Below are positions 1 to 7,936 of a stretch of 64,000 bases of DNA, piece after piece. The notes below the pieces were generated by a model that had not been told where the DNA came from, searched no databases, and was given only the letters and a program-made list of their open reading frames with translations. This DNA comes from Terrabacter sp. Ter38 (GTDB lineage: Bacteria > Actinomycetota > Actinomycetes > Actinomycetales > Dermatophilaceae): the NCBI RefSeq assembly GCF_024519435.1, contig NZ_JALJRZ010000009.1, positions 124,001-188,000 on the forward strand, read 5' to 3'. How positions within the stretch are numbered: the stretch's first letter is position 1; each line of letters starts with the position of its first letter. Made by a program: the position numbers and the translations under genes.

Positions 1-417
1 CTCGACGCCACGCTCGCGCAGGTGGCTGATGGCGACGCGGATCTGCTGGAGGGAGACGCCGGTGTCGAGCAGGCGCTTGACCACCTTGAGCACGAGGATG
101 TCGCGGAAGCCGTAGAGGCGCTGCGTGCCCGAACCGGTCGCGCTGCGGACGGACGGCTCGACGAGGCCCGTGCGCGCCCAGTAGTCGAGCTGTCGGTAGG
201 TGATGCCGGCGGCCTTGCACGCGGTCGGACCGCGGTAGCCGGTGTCCTCGGACAGCTCGGGCAGGTCGTCGGTGAACAGCAGGCCCTGGGACCCGGCGGG
301 CATGACCCGACCGGCGTCGTGCGCGTCCTCGATGGCGGCCATGCCGTCCTCCTCCTGCTCAGGCTGCGGGCCGCGGGGGTGCGTGCGCGCAGACGACATC
401 CGGATAACTACAGTCAC
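1..417 (-). CDS. MerR-family transcriptional regulator, C-terminus cut by window edge
   Basis: Only the first 139 codons are in the window; the gene continues past base 1. Residues about 50-120 form a MerR-type winged helix: the ITYRQLDYWARTGLVEPS segment, a GTQRLYGFRDI wing and a long helix predicted before the dimerisation coiled coil. The GTG at 417 is chosen because AGGAG lies at 424-428, 6 bases upstream; an in-frame ATG at 399 has no ribosome binding site. It sits downstream of a bifunctional nuclease gene and a second MerR gene, the order of Rv1828-Rv1829-Rv1830 in M. tuberculosis, so it is most likely the Rv1830-type regulator. Its targets cannot be told from sequence. Confidence 0.85.
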   Translation of the reverse strand, partial: MTVVIRMSSARTHPRGPQPEQEEDGMAAIEDAHDAGRVMPAGSQGLLFTDDLPELSEDTGYRGPTACKAAGITYRQLDYWARTGLVEPSVRSATGSGTQRLYGFRDILVLKVVKRLLDTGVSLQQIRVAISHLRERGVE

Positions 418-501
418 GTCGTTCTCCTGACGGTAGGCCGCGACCCCCGTTCGGTCAATGACCACGGGCCCGAGCCGACGGCGTGTCGAGATGCCGGACG
501 A

Positions 502-524
502 ACCTTCAGGTAATACGTGAAGGT
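502..524. promoter_or_regulatory. Perfect 7-bp dyad upstream of the MerR gene, candidate operator
   Basis: ACCTTCA (502-508) and TGAAGGT (518-524) are exact inverted repeats separated by 9 bases, and GAAGGT is repeated once more at 525-530. The site is about 85 bp upstream of the MerR gene start at 417 and 90 bp downstream of the nuclease gene. MerR-family dimers typically bind dyads of about 20 bp, so autoregulation by this protein, or control by the sister MerR at 1173-1898, is a reasonable inference. Confidence 0.4.
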
Positions 525-567
525 GAAGGTCTGGAGTGTTCGGTGAAGGCCGATCCGGTCGCGACGG

Positions 568-621
568 TCGGTCAGGTCGGTCAGGTCGGTTGGGTCAGTC
601 AGGTCAGTCAGGTCAGTCCGG
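568..621. repeat. 9-bp tandem repeat, six units
   Basis: Six consecutive 9-mers of the form TCGGTCAGG / TCAGTCAGG run from 568 to 621, with one divergent unit at 586-594. The array covers the stop codon and last codons of the bifunctional nuclease gene, where it encodes the acidic PDxPD tail, and continues into the intergenic space. It looks like a slippage-prone minisatellite. Confidence 0.7.
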
Positions 622-1131
622 ACGGTCGGGCACGTCGGGACGGTCACCCGGTTCGGCCTCGGGCGCGGGGCCCTCGAAGTCCTCGGCGGAGACGTGGTCG
701 AGGAACTCCTTGAAGCGTTCGACCTCGTCGTCCTCCTCGGAGGAGACGACGATGGCCGCCTCGTCGAGGATGCCCGGTTCGACGAGCACCTTGGCGCCGG
801 TGCGCAGGGCGAGGGCGATGGCGTCGCTCGCTCGCGAGCTGACCTCGGCCTTGCCGTCGATGATGAGCGCCGCGTGGAAGACGGAGTCCTTGAGGGCCAC
901 GATCCGGACCTCGGTCAGCTCGTGACCGAGCACCGAGAGGACGTCGCGCATGAGGTCGTGGGTCAGCGGTCGCGGCGGCACGACGCCCTGCTGGGCGTAG
1001 GTGATCGCAGCGGCCTCGGCCGCACCGATCCAGATCGGCAGGTAGCGCCCACCGTCCCGCTCACGCAGCAGGACGATCGGCTGGTTCGTGGGCATCTCGA
1101 CGCGAACGCCCAGGACATCGACCTCTCTCAC
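613..1131 (-). CDS. Bifunctional nuclease (BFN) / DUF151 family protein
   Basis: 172 residues. Residues 1-140 match the DUF151 fold: the MREVDVLGVRVEMP start, a PIWIGAAEA motif and a KDSVFHAALII strand followed by SSRASDAIALALR. Members have been described as bifunctional nucleases in plants; the bacterial role is not settled. The C-terminal 30 residues are a low-complexity Glu/Asp/Pro tail, partly encoded by the tandem repeat at 568-621. It lies between two MerR genes as Rv1829 does in M. tuberculosis. The gap to the upstream MerR gene is 41 bp, so the genes may be co-transcribed. Confidence 0.85.
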   Translation of the reverse strand: MREVDVLGVRVEMPTNQPIVLLRERDGGRYLPIWIGAAEAAAITYAQQGVVPPRPLTHDLMRDVLSVLGHELTEVRIVALKDSVFHAALIIDGKAEVSSRASDAIALALRTGAKVLVEPGILDEAAIVVSSEEDDEVERFKEFLDHVSAEDFEGPAPEAEPGDRPDVPDRPD

Positions 1132-1172
1132 TCCTCCACCGTACCCCCGCGCGTGGACGGTGGGGACGGGCC

Positions 1173-1898
1173 TCAGCGGGACAGGCCGGAGCGGACCAGC
1201 GCGACGTGCAACGCGATGCAGGCAGAGGCGATCTCGGCCGCCCGTTGCTCCCGCGTGCCGCTGCCGGAACGCGTCGCCAGAACCTGGTCGACGAGCCCGA
1301 TCTCGCGGTCGGCGGCGGTGCGGAACGGACGCAGGTGACGCGCCTCGAGGCCGTGTCCGGCGAGGGTCCGGGCGGCGGCGGCGATCGCCAGCGCGTCGTG
1401 GCCGAAGTGGCCCTTCTCGTCAGGCTGGAGCAGACCGTACGTCTCGAGGGCGAGCATCGTGTCGCGGTCGATGCCGGTCGCCTCACGCAGCTCCGGGCCG
1501 GTGAGCGACACGTCACGTCGGGCTGCGAGGTCGTGCGGGGTCGGGACCTCGGGGTCGGCCGAGGGCGCCGGCGGCCGGGGCCGACCAGCCGACTCAACTC
1601 CGGGATCCGACAGACCACGGTCGAGCGCGTCGAGCGCTTCCCGGATGACCTTGAGCGGCCAGTAGCGGTCCCGCTGCGCGGTCAGGACGTAGTGCAGCCG
1701 ACTCACGTCGTCGTCGGTGTAGGTGCGGTAGCCGGAGGCTGTGCGGTGCGGTGTCACCAGACCCTCGGCCTCGAGGAAGCGGATCTTCGACGCGCTGACG
1801 TCGGGAAAGTCCTCGGAGAGGGCCGACAGCACCTTGCCGATCGTCAGACGGTGGGGTGCCGGCACTCCCCCGTCACCGGCCACCGTGGCTGCGGTCAT
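1173..1898 (-). CDS. ftsR: MerR-family regulator of the FtsR (Rv1828) type
   Basis: 241 residues. An N-terminal MerR helix-turn-helix covers about residues 17-85, with SASKIRFLEAEGLVTPHRT as recognition helix and TASGYRTY as wing. It is followed by a proline-rich linker (about 100-125) and a C-terminal helical domain (about 130-235). Corynebacterial FtsR activates ftsZ; a role in cell division here is inferred from family and position. The start codon overlaps the stop of the upstream FHA gene in an ATGA (1895-1898), so the two are translationally coupled. This matches the Rv1827-Rv1828 pairing. Confidence 0.85.
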   Translation of the reverse strand: MTAATVAGDGGVPAPHRLTIGKVLSALSEDFPDVSASKIRFLEAEGLVTPHRTASGYRTYTDDDVSRLHYVLTAQRDRYWPLKVIREALDALDRGLSDPGVESAGRPRPPAPSADPEVPTPHDLAARRDVSLTGPELREATGIDRDTMLALETYGLLQPDEKGHFGHDALAIAAAARTLAGHGLEARHLRPFRTAADREIGLVDQVLATRSGSGTREQRAAEIASACIALHVALVRSGLSR

Positions 1899-2365
1899 GC
1901 GGGTGGTTGCTGGGGCGCTCCGGACGAGTAGTAGACGAGGCGGAACTTGCCGATCTGGACCTCGTCACCTTGGTGCAGGGGCGCCTCGTCGATCCGCTCG
2001 CGGTTGACGTAGGTGCCGTTGAGCGAGCCCGCGTCGCGCACGACGTAGCCGCCACCCTGGGCGACGAACGCCGCGTGCTTGCGCGACACGGTGACGTCGT
2101 CGAGGAAGATGTCGGAGTCGGGGTGTCGGCCGGCGGCCACCTCCTGGTCGTCGAGCAGGAAGCGGGCCCCCGTGTTGGGACCGCGGAGCACGACGAGCAG
2201 GGCGGTCCCGGGTCGCAGCGCCTCGATGGTGGCCTGGTCCTCGGCCGTGAGGCCCCGGGCGTCGAGCGTGTCGACGTGGTCGCTGTCGAGCGACGGCACG
2301 CCTTGGAACCGCATGGTGCGGGGTTCGGCGTTCATGTCGTCGGGGTCGGGCAGGTCGCTCGACAT
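1895..2365 (-). CDS. garA: FHA-domain protein of the GarA / OdhI type
   Basis: 156 residues from the ATG at 2365, which has AGGAGG 5 bases upstream; an in-frame ATG 42 bp earlier lacks one. The FHA domain spans about residues 55-145 with the phospho-threonine-binding residues visible: GRHPDSDIFLDD, SRKH and SLNGTYVN. In mycobacteria and corynebacteria this protein binds and inhibits 2-oxoglutarate dehydrogenase and is switched off when Ser/Thr kinases phosphorylate an N-terminal ETTS motif. That motif is not present here; the nearest equivalent is EPRTMRF with one Thr. It lies downstream of gcvH as in M. tuberculosis, but whether the kinase switch is conserved is open. Confidence 0.88.
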   Translation of the reverse strand: MSSDLPDPDDMNAEPRTMRFQGVPSLDSDHVDTLDARGLTAEDQATIEALRPGTALLVVLRGPNTGARFLLDDQEVAAGRHPDSDIFLDDVTVSRKHAAFVAQGGGYVVRDAGSLNGTYVNRERIDEAPLHQGDEVQIGKFRLVYYSSGAPQQPPA

Positions 2366-2470
2366 GCGGTCCTCCTCTGTGTTGCGGGCGGATTCGGGTC
2401 CATCCACTCTAGTTGACCCGGGCGGGTCGGGGCCTGCCCGGCAACCCGGTGGACAGGGTGGCGTCGGGCG

Positions 2471-2860
2471 TCAGGACAGCGACGCGGTGTAGGTCGCGGC
2501 GTCCATGAGGCCCTCGACGGCAGACGCGTCGGCCAGGCGCAGCTCGAACATCCAGCCCTCACCGTAGGGGTCGGAGTTGATCAGCTCGGGCGAGGCGTCC
2601 AGGGCGGCGTTGGTGGCCGTCACCTCTCCCTCGAGGGGGGCGTAGACGTCGCTGACCGACTTCGTCGACTCGACCTCGCCGCACGAGTCTCCGGGCGTCA
2701 CGGTGTCGCCGACGGCTGGGAGGGAGACGTAGACGACGTCGCCCAGCGCGTCCTGGGCGAAGGACGTGATGCCGATGCGGACCACTCCGTCGTCGCCGAC
2801 GCGGACCCACTCATGGTCGCTGGTGTAGCGCAGGTCGGAGGGGTAGTCCAGGTCGCTCAT
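2471..2860 (-). CDS. gcvH: Glycine cleavage system H protein
   Basis: 129 residues, the usual length. It carries the lipoyl group that shuttles the aminomethyl unit between the P, T and L proteins of glycine cleavage. The lipoylated lysine is in ESTKSVSDVYAP (about residue 65), followed by the conserved GEVTATN and LINSDPYGEGW segments. A GAAGGAG ribosome binding site precedes the ATG at 2860. The other gcv genes are not in this window. The FHA gene starts 106 bp downstream, so a shared transcript is possible. Confidence 0.95.
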   Translation of the reverse strand: MSDLDYPSDLRYTSDHEWVRVGDDGVVRIGITSFAQDALGDVVYVSLPAVGDTVTPGDSCGEVESTKSVSDVYAPLEGEVTATNAALDASPELINSDPYGEGWMFELRLADASAVEGLMDAATYTASLS

Positions 2861-2880
2861 GTCGCTCCTTCGTCAGTGGA

Positions 2881-2898
2881 CGACCCCGGTCGGGGTCG
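2881..2898. promoter_or_regulatory. Short hairpin in the gcvH 5' leader
   Basis: CGACCCC and GGGGTCG form an inverted repeat with a 4-base loop, 20 bp upstream of the gcvH start and just before its ribosome binding site. It could influence translation. I see no tandem glycine-riboswitch core around it, so no regulator is proposed. Confidence 0.2.
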
Positions 2899-3047
2899 TG
2901 GTGGATGCGCGTGCTGCTGGGCGCTGGTGTCGCCGGCGATGCGGTGGCACCTGAGAGGATGCCATGCCCGCGCGACGAGCGCAGGAAGTGGGCCCCACTG
3001 AGTGCCGCACCGGTTGGTCACGAGCCGCCGCCGGCACACCGTTGCCG

Positions 3048-4241
3048 TCACTCGACCGGCTTCGCGTGGGTCATCTGGGTCGGTCGGTGCAGCGAGGTGA
3101 TCTCGACGAGGTTCGACTCGGTGACGCTGGCCTCGGCGCCCTTCTGCCGCACGGACTCGACGATGCCGCCGGGGATCGTCATCGCCGACGAGAGGGTCTT
3201 CGAGTCGCCGATCACCTTGATGACGAGAGGCCGGGTCACCTGGACCCCGTCGACGAGGATCTCACCGTCCCGGTCGCCGACGAACGACGAGGCGACGACG
3301 CGGACACCGCCGACGTCGATCGACTCGGCCCCTGCGTCACGGAGCTCCTGGATGATGTCGAGGACGATCGGTCCCGTCACGGCATTGGTCGGGTCGTTGA
3401 TGCGCAGGGTGATGCCGGGGCCCTTGGCCGCGAGGGTGCCGGCGAGGATGCCGAGGGTGTCGACGCGCTTCTGAGCCTGCTCGAGGGCCTCGGCCGCGGT
3501 GCCCGTGCCGTTCTTGAGCCGGTCGCGGGTGGACTCGAGCTCGCGCACCTGCTGGTCGAGGCGGGACGAGCGCAGCGAGATGTCGTCGAGCACCCGGACG
3601 AGATCGGGCTGGCTCAGCTCGTCGAGCCCGCGCTGGTTGGTCAGCTGCACCTGGGCCGCGATGCCGGCGCCGAGGAGCACGGCGAGCAGGGCCGCCAGCA
3701 GGTTGGCCCGGGTGGCGCGCGGTCGGCTCATCTTGAGCAGGCGCGTCCAGGCGGCTTGACCCTCGACCGGCACCCGGCTCGTCCCGGTCTCGGGCGCGGC
3801 GGACGCTCTGATCTCGGGCGCCGGCGCCCCGGCCGACGGTGCGTCGGCCGACGGTGACTCGCCGGCACCGGTGTCGGGCACGGGGGCCATGGCTGGCTGC
3901 GCCGACGGCTCCAGCGACGGGTCCACGGCTTCGCCGGACGACTCGATCGGGGTCTCGGTCGATGTCTCGGTCGATGTCTCGGTCGATGTCTCGGTCGATG
4001 TCTCGGTCGACGTCTGGGGAATCGGCTCAGGAGTCGGCTCGGTCGGCGTCCCTGGAGTCGACTCAGGAGTCGACTCAGGAGTCGACTCAGGAGTCGACTC
4101 AGGAACCGCCTCCGGCGACGTCTCCGGTGCCGTCTCCGGTGCCGTCTCGGTGTGGGGGGCCTCCCCCTCGGCTGCGTCGACGGGCGCCTCCGGTCGGTCG
4201 ACGGGAGCGGGTGCGGGACGACCCTTCTTGCGCTTGCCCAT
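3048..4241 (-). CDS. DUF881 membrane-anchored protein with repetitive N-terminus
   Basis: 397 residues from the ATG at 4241. Residues 1-175 are a basic start (MGKRKKGR) followed by low-complexity Thr/Glu/Ser/Pro repeats (TPES and TSTE units). One transmembrane helix follows (about 185-205, LLAALLAVLLGAGIAAQ), then a short coiled coil (DQQVRELESTRDRLKNG) and the DUF881 domain (about 250-390) with KGPGITLRIND and GVRVVASSFVG. DUF881 proteins occur in pairs flanking a small basic protein next to pgsA in many Gram-positives; their function is unknown. The long repeat region before the membrane helix is unusual for the family. It starts 3 bp after the sbp-like stop codon. Confidence 0.8.
   Translation of the reverse strand: MGKRKKGRPAPAPVDRPEAPVDAAEGEAPHTETAPETAPETSPEAVPESTPESTPESTPESTPGTPTEPTPEPIPQTSTETSTETSTETSTETSTETPIESSGEAVDPSLEPSAQPAMAPVPDTGAGESPSADAPSAGAPAPEIRASAAPETGTSRVPVEGQAAWTRLLKMSRPRATRANLLAALLAVLLGAGIAAQVQLTNQRGLDELSQPDLVRVLDDISLRSSRLDQQVRELESTRDRLKNGTGTAAEALEQAQKRVDTLGILAGTLAAKGPGITLRINDPTNAVTGPIVLDIIQELRDAGAESIDVGGVRVVASSFVGDRDGEILVDGVQVTRPLVIKVIGDSKTLSSAMTIPGGIVESVRQKGAEASVTESNLVEITSLHRPTQMTHAKPVE
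3949..4104. repeat. Two 12-bp in-frame tandem repeats inside the DUF881 gene
   Basis: Four exact copies of GATGTCTCGGTC run from 3961 to 4008, with a degenerate copy at 3949-3960. Four exact copies of GTCGACTCAGGA run from 4057 to 4104. Both periods are multiples of three, so the reading frame is kept and copy-number change would alter only the length of the cytoplasmic Thr/Ser/Glu/Pro linker. Confidence 0.85.
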
Positions 4242-4243
4242 GC

Positions 4244-4576
4244 TCAGGCCTTGAACAGGTGCCGGCGGATCGAGGCCACGTTGGAGAAGATCCGCACGCC
4301 GAGGACGACGACGACACCGGTCGAGAGCTGCGAGCCGACGCCGAGCTGGTCGCCGAGGAAGACGATGAACGCGGCGACGACGACGTTGGACAGGAAGGAG
4401 ACGACGAAGACCTTGTCGTTGAAGATGCCGTCGAGGATCGCGCGGAGGGCGCCGAAGACCGCGTCGAGAGCGGCGATGACCGCGATCGGGAGGTAGGGCT
4501 GGAGCCACACGGGCACCGAGGGATCGAGGAAGAGCCCCACCGCGAGTCCGGCCAGAAGGCCGAGAACTGGGATCAC
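4244..4576 (-). CDS. sbp: Small basic family protein (Sbp / DUF1290), membrane
   Basis: 110 residues with three predicted membrane segments: about 2-18 (IPVLGLLAGLAVGLFL), 26-45 (LPIAVIAALDAVFGALRAI) and 53-75. The AALDAVFGALRA segment and the final RIFSNVASIRRHLF are typical of the small basic family. The function is unknown. The gene lies between two DUF881 genes, the standard arrangement beside pgsA in Gram-positive genomes, and its start overlaps the end of the upstream DUF881 gene by 4 bp. Confidence 0.85.
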   Translation of the reverse strand: MIPVLGLLAGLAVGLFLDPSVPVWLQPYLPIAVIAALDAVFGALRAILDGIFNDKVFVVSFLSNVVVAAFIVFLGDQLGVGSQLSTGVVVVLGVRIFSNVASIRRHLFKA

Positions 4577-5622
4577 GAAGGGTTCTCCTCACTGGTCCGT
4601 GACGCCGGGCTACCGGTGCCGGAGTCGGTGGTGCCGCTCGGGGTGTCCGAGGGCGAGCGCGCCGTCGACGTGCTCGTGCCGGTCGGGGCCACACCCGCAC
4701 CCGCGCTCCGCTTCGGGGTGGTCGTGCCCTGCTGCAGCGTCGTGGTGCCCGGCCCGGTCGAGCCTACGGGCGGACCGACGGGTTCCGCGACCTCGAGCCG
4801 CACGGCCGAGTCCCCGGGGACGCTCAGGGAGTCGCTCCCGGCCATGATCGACCGGATCTTGTACTGGTCGGTCAGCTGCGAGAGGTAGAGCCCCGCGAAC
4901 GAGGGCTCGAAGAGCTGCTGCATGCCTTGGGAGTCGCCGAGGGCGGTGATCACGTAGGGACGTGACAACGGTCGGAAGTCGACGATGATCGCCTGCCCCG
5001 CGAACCGGATGGCGGCGGTGGAGCTGAGCCGGTGCCCGTTGATGGAGATGGCCTCGGCTCCGGCCCCCCAGAGGCCGTTGACGATGATCTGCAGGTCGCC
5101 GGAGGTCACCCGGCCCTCCTCGAACCCGCTGCTCGGGCGGCTCCCTGCGTCGGCGCCGGCGTCGGTCGAGGCGGCGTCGTCGAGGGTCAACGTCAGCCCG
5201 GGCCCGGTGAGGGGCACGGCGCCGGCCTGGACCTCGAGGTCCTTGATGGTGCTCGTGAGGTCGGTGCCGCCCGACTGCTGTAGGGCGAGGGCCTCGTAGT
5301 CACGCACCTGCTTGCCGAGGGCCGCCACCTTCGCCTCCTGGTCGGTCCCGTGCTTCTGCAGCGCCTCGATGCGGGTGACGAGCTCCTTCTTCACGGCGGC
5401 GGCAGCGGTCGGCTTCGGCCGGAGCGACTGCGCCGCCACGGCGAAGAGGAAGCCGGTGAGGATGGCCAGGACGACGACGAGGACGGTGCGCGTGGAGGTG
5501 GCTCCGGGCAGCCCGGCCGCGACCCGTCGGTCGGCGGCCTCCTGGTAGCCCGCGTCGAGCGGCCGCTCCATCATCGTGGTCAGCAGCGTCATCGACTCGT
5601 CCGGACGCCGCTCGGGGCTCAT
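4573..5622 (-). CDS. DUF881 membrane-anchored protein
   Basis: 349 residues from the ATG at 5622, which overlaps the pgsA stop as ATGA. One transmembrane helix lies at about 46-66 (TVLVVVLAILTGFLFAVAA), then a coiled-coil region to about residue 125 and the DUF881 domain to about 285 (PLTGPGLTLTLDD, NGLWGAGAEAISINGHRL, TALGDSQGM). The last 55 residues are a Ser/Thr/Gly/Pro-rich tail. It is a paralogue of the protein at 3048-4241; the two and the small basic protein probably act together at the membrane. The role is unknown. Confidence 0.85.
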   Translation of the reverse strand: MSPERRPDESMTLLTTMMERPLDAGYQEAADRRVAAGLPGATSTRTVLVVVLAILTGFLFAVAAQSLRPKPTAAAAVKKELVTRIEALQKHGTDQEAKVAALGKQVRDYEALALQQSGGTDLTSTIKDLEVQAGAVPLTGPGLTLTLDDAASTDAGADAGSRPSSGFEEGRVTSGDLQIIVNGLWGAGAEAISINGHRLSSTAAIRFAGQAIIVDFRPLSRPYVITALGDSQGMQQLFEPSFAGLYLSQLTDQYKIRSIMAGSDSLSVPGDSAVRLEVAEPVGPPVGSTGPGTTTLQQGTTTPKRSAGAGVAPTGTSTSTARSPSDTPSGTTDSGTGSPASRTSEENPS

Positions 5623-6227
5623 GGGGTCACCACCCGAGGACGCTGCGCCAGCACGAGGCGCGCGTGGATGGCGTACAGCACGGCGGCGAGCCAGTAGAGG
5701 GCGACGCCCCACCACGCGAAGCCCCAGCCGATGGGGCGGACGAGGTCACCGAGCCAGTCGTCCCGGTGCGCGAGGAGCAGCAGGGGGAAGGCGTAGAGCA
5801 GATTGAAGGTCGCGGCCTTGCCGACGAAGTGAACGGGCAGGCCGAGCTGTCCCTTGCTGCGCAGGTAGAGCAGCATCAGGGCCATGACGGCCTCGCGGGC
5901 GAGGAGCACGACGACGAGCCAGACCGGGATGATCTGGCGCCACAGGAGCCCGACGAGGGTCGTGAGGATGTAGAGCCGGTCGGCGACGGGGTCGAGGAAC
6001 TGGCCCAGGCGGCTCTCCATGTTGAACCGGCGAGCGATCTTGCCGTCGAGGTAGTCGGTGACGCCCGAGAACAGCAGCAGCAGGAAGGCGAGCCCGTCGC
6101 GCTCCGAGACGATCGCCCAGAGGAAGACGGGCACGCCGAGAAGCCGAAGCACCGACAGCACGTTGGGGATCGTCAGCAGGCGCTCCGTCACGACGTGCTC
6201 GCGCTCCCCCGCTTTCTCGACCTCCAC
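5619..6227 (-). CDS. pgsA: CDP-alcohol phosphatidyltransferase (PgsA-like)
   Basis: About 202 residues from a GTG at 6227; a GTG at 6191 is also possible and I cannot decide between them. The full catalytic signature DxxDGxxARx8Gx3Dx3D is present as DYLDGKIAR...GQFLDPVAD at about residues 55-80, with five or six membrane segments. The family condenses CDP-diacylglycerol with an alcohol; by position next to DUF881 genes it is likely phosphatidylglycerophosphate synthase or the related Rv1822-type enzyme. A separate PI-phosphate synthase is at 45750-46373. Confidence 0.85.
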   Translation of the reverse strand: MEVEKAGEREHVVTERLLTIPNVLSVLRLLGVPVFLWAIVSERDGLAFLLLLFSGVTDYLDGKIARRFNMESRLGQFLDPVADRLYILTTLVGLLWRQIIPVWLVVVLLAREAVMALMLLYLRSKGQLGLPVHFVGKAATFNLLYAFPLLLLAHRDDWLGDLVRPIGWGFAWWGVALYWLAAVLYAIHARLVLAQRPRVVTP

Positions 6228-6383
6228 GGCGGCAAGCCTAACGGGCGTCCGCAGTGGTCGAGTGCGTCCATGGCATCGATCAGGACACGACCCCTCGTCG
6301 AGCGACCGCTGAGTCCGAGGGGTGCACGCCGAGCGCGGTGCCGCAGTCCGTGCTCGCCGGTCTGCTCTGGCACACTCGGCCCC

Positions 6384-7805
6384 ATGCCCGGCGGACACTC
6401 GCACAGCCATGCCCACGCAGCCCGTGCAGCGTCCGGCACCGTCGCCGTCAGCACGCTGGCACGGCTCGGCCTCACCCTCCTGATCGCGCTCGCCGCCGCG
6501 GCCACGATCTTCGGTCTCGTGCGCTACTGGCCCGAGGAGTCGCAGGCGGCCGACCGGGTCGGCACGTCCGACTTCGCGGCTCCCGGGGTGACCTTCCCCG
6601 TTGCGGTCCAGCGGGTCCTCCCGGTCTGCGAGGGCGCCGAGGCCGGCACCGGGGCCGCCCCCGCCGCCGGCCAGAGTGGTGACGTCGTCGGCGGGAGCCC
6701 GACCTGCGGCGCGATCACGGTGCAGCTCACGCAACCCACCGCGACGTCCGGCGACGTGCGTCCGGTCGTGTCCGTCTCCGTGCCTCCCGCCGTTTCGACG
6801 TCGGGCCTGCGCGAGGGCGACACCGTCATGCTGTTGCGGACCCCGCCCCAGCACACCCAGCGCGAGACGTACTCCTTCCTGCAGGTGCAGCGCGGCGCTC
6901 CCCTGTCGCTCATGCTCGCGCTCTTCCTCCTCGTCGTGGCGGTCGTCGCCCGATGGCGCGGGATCCTGGCCCTGGTTGGCCTCGTCTTCGGCGGCTTCGT
7001 CGTCGTCAGGTTCATGCTGCCGGCCCTCCTCGAGGGCCAGTCCGGGCTGCTCGTGGCCCTCATCGGCTCCTCGGCGATCATGTTCGTCGTCCTCTACCTC
7101 GCCCACGGGCTCTCGGTGCGCACGAGCACGGCTCTCGCCGGCACGCTCTTCGGCGTCGCGATCACGGCGGGTCTGGGTCTGCTCGCCGTCGACCTGGCAC
7201 GCCTGAGCGGGGTCGCCAACGACGAGGGTGCCACCCTGGCCTCCTTCGTCACGACGATGAACCCGCGCGAGCTGCTGACGTGCGCGATCATCGTGGCCGG
7301 TCTGGGCGTCCTCAACGACGTGACGATCACACAGTCCTCGGCGGTGTGGGAGCTGCGTGCGGCTGCCCCCTCGATGGGGAGACGGGCGCTCTTCCAGTCG
7401 GGCATGCGCATCGGTCGCGACCACATCGCCTCGACGATCTACACGATCGTCTTCGCGTATGCCGGTGCCGCGCTCCCGGTGCTCCTCCTCCTCTTCCTCT
7501 ACGAGCGTCCGGTGCTCGAGATGCTCCAGACGGAGTCGCTGTCGGAGGAGATCCTGCGCACGCTCGCCAGCGCGATCGGTCTCGTGCTCGCCGTACCCGT
7601 CACGACGGCGGTCGCGGCCCTCACCGTCGGCGCGGCGCGGACGCCGGCACCGGTGGACGGCGACGGACGCAGCCCTGGTCAGGCGCTCACGGTCGACGAG
7701 CCGGAGCGGCAGGGCCCCACCGCTGCTGACCTCGTCCGGGCTGCGAGCGGGCCGCCGCCGCCCTCGACGCGGGCCGAGGCGCGCGCGAGGATGTCCTACT
7801 TCTGA
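6384..7805 (+). CDS. YibE/F-family membrane protein
   Basis: 473 residues. A His-rich start (MPGGHSHSHAHA) precedes a first membrane helix at about 25-45, then an extracytoplasmic domain to about 160, and about seven more helices from 175 to 420. The conserved YibE/F segments ATLASFVTTMNPRELLTC and GLGVLNDVTITQSSAVWEL are both present. The tail after residue 420 is polar and disordered. The function is unknown; a link to phosphate or metal handling has only been speculated. It is divergent from pgsA with a 156-bp intergenic region. Confidence 0.8.
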   Translation: MPGGHSHSHAHAARAASGTVAVSTLARLGLTLLIALAAAATIFGLVRYWPEESQAADRVGTSDFAAPGVTFPVAVQRVLPVCEGAEAGTGAAPAAGQSGDVVGGSPTCGAITVQLTQPTATSGDVRPVVSVSVPPAVSTSGLREGDTVMLLRTPPQHTQRETYSFLQVQRGAPLSLMLALFLLVVAVVARWRGILALVGLVFGGFVVVRFMLPALLEGQSGLLVALIGSSAIMFVVLYLAHGLSVRTSTALAGTLFGVAITAGLGLLAVDLARLSGVANDEGATLASFVTTMNPRELLTCAIIVAGLGVLNDVTITQSSAVWELRAAAPSMGRRALFQSGMRIGRDHIASTIYTIVFAYAGAALPVLLLLFLYERPVLEMLQTESLSEEILRTLASAIGLVLAVPVTTAVAALTVGAARTPAPVDGDGRSPGQALTVDEPERQGPTAADLVRAASGPPPPSTRAEARARMSYF

Positions 7806-7900
7806 GCGGTTCGTGCCGTCACAGAATGGACCGGCACCGCCCGCGACGGGCATCTGCGCAGGTCACCTCGCGCATCGTGTCAGCGGGCACTCGTGGGGCT

Positions 7901-7929
7901 TTCAACCAGTTCTCAGCAACCACTAGGCT
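7901..7929 (+). promoter_or_regulatory. Candidate promoter for the acyltransferase gene
   Basis: TTCAAC (7901-7906) and TAGGCT (7924-7929) are separated by 17 bp. The TANNNT box ends 7 bp before the ATG at 7937, so the transcript would be leaderless or nearly so; no Shine-Dalgarno sequence is present. Confidence 0.45.
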
Positions 7930-7936
7930 CGCCGCC

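Noticed and set aside
2861-3047. Possible glycine riboswitch upstream of gcvH
   Set aside because: No tandem aptamer core could be recognised; only a short hairpin near the start.
5664-6380. Long plus-strand open frame opposite pgsA
   Set aside because: It is a shadow frame on the strand opposite a clear CDP-alcohol transferase; the real YibE/F start is at 6384.
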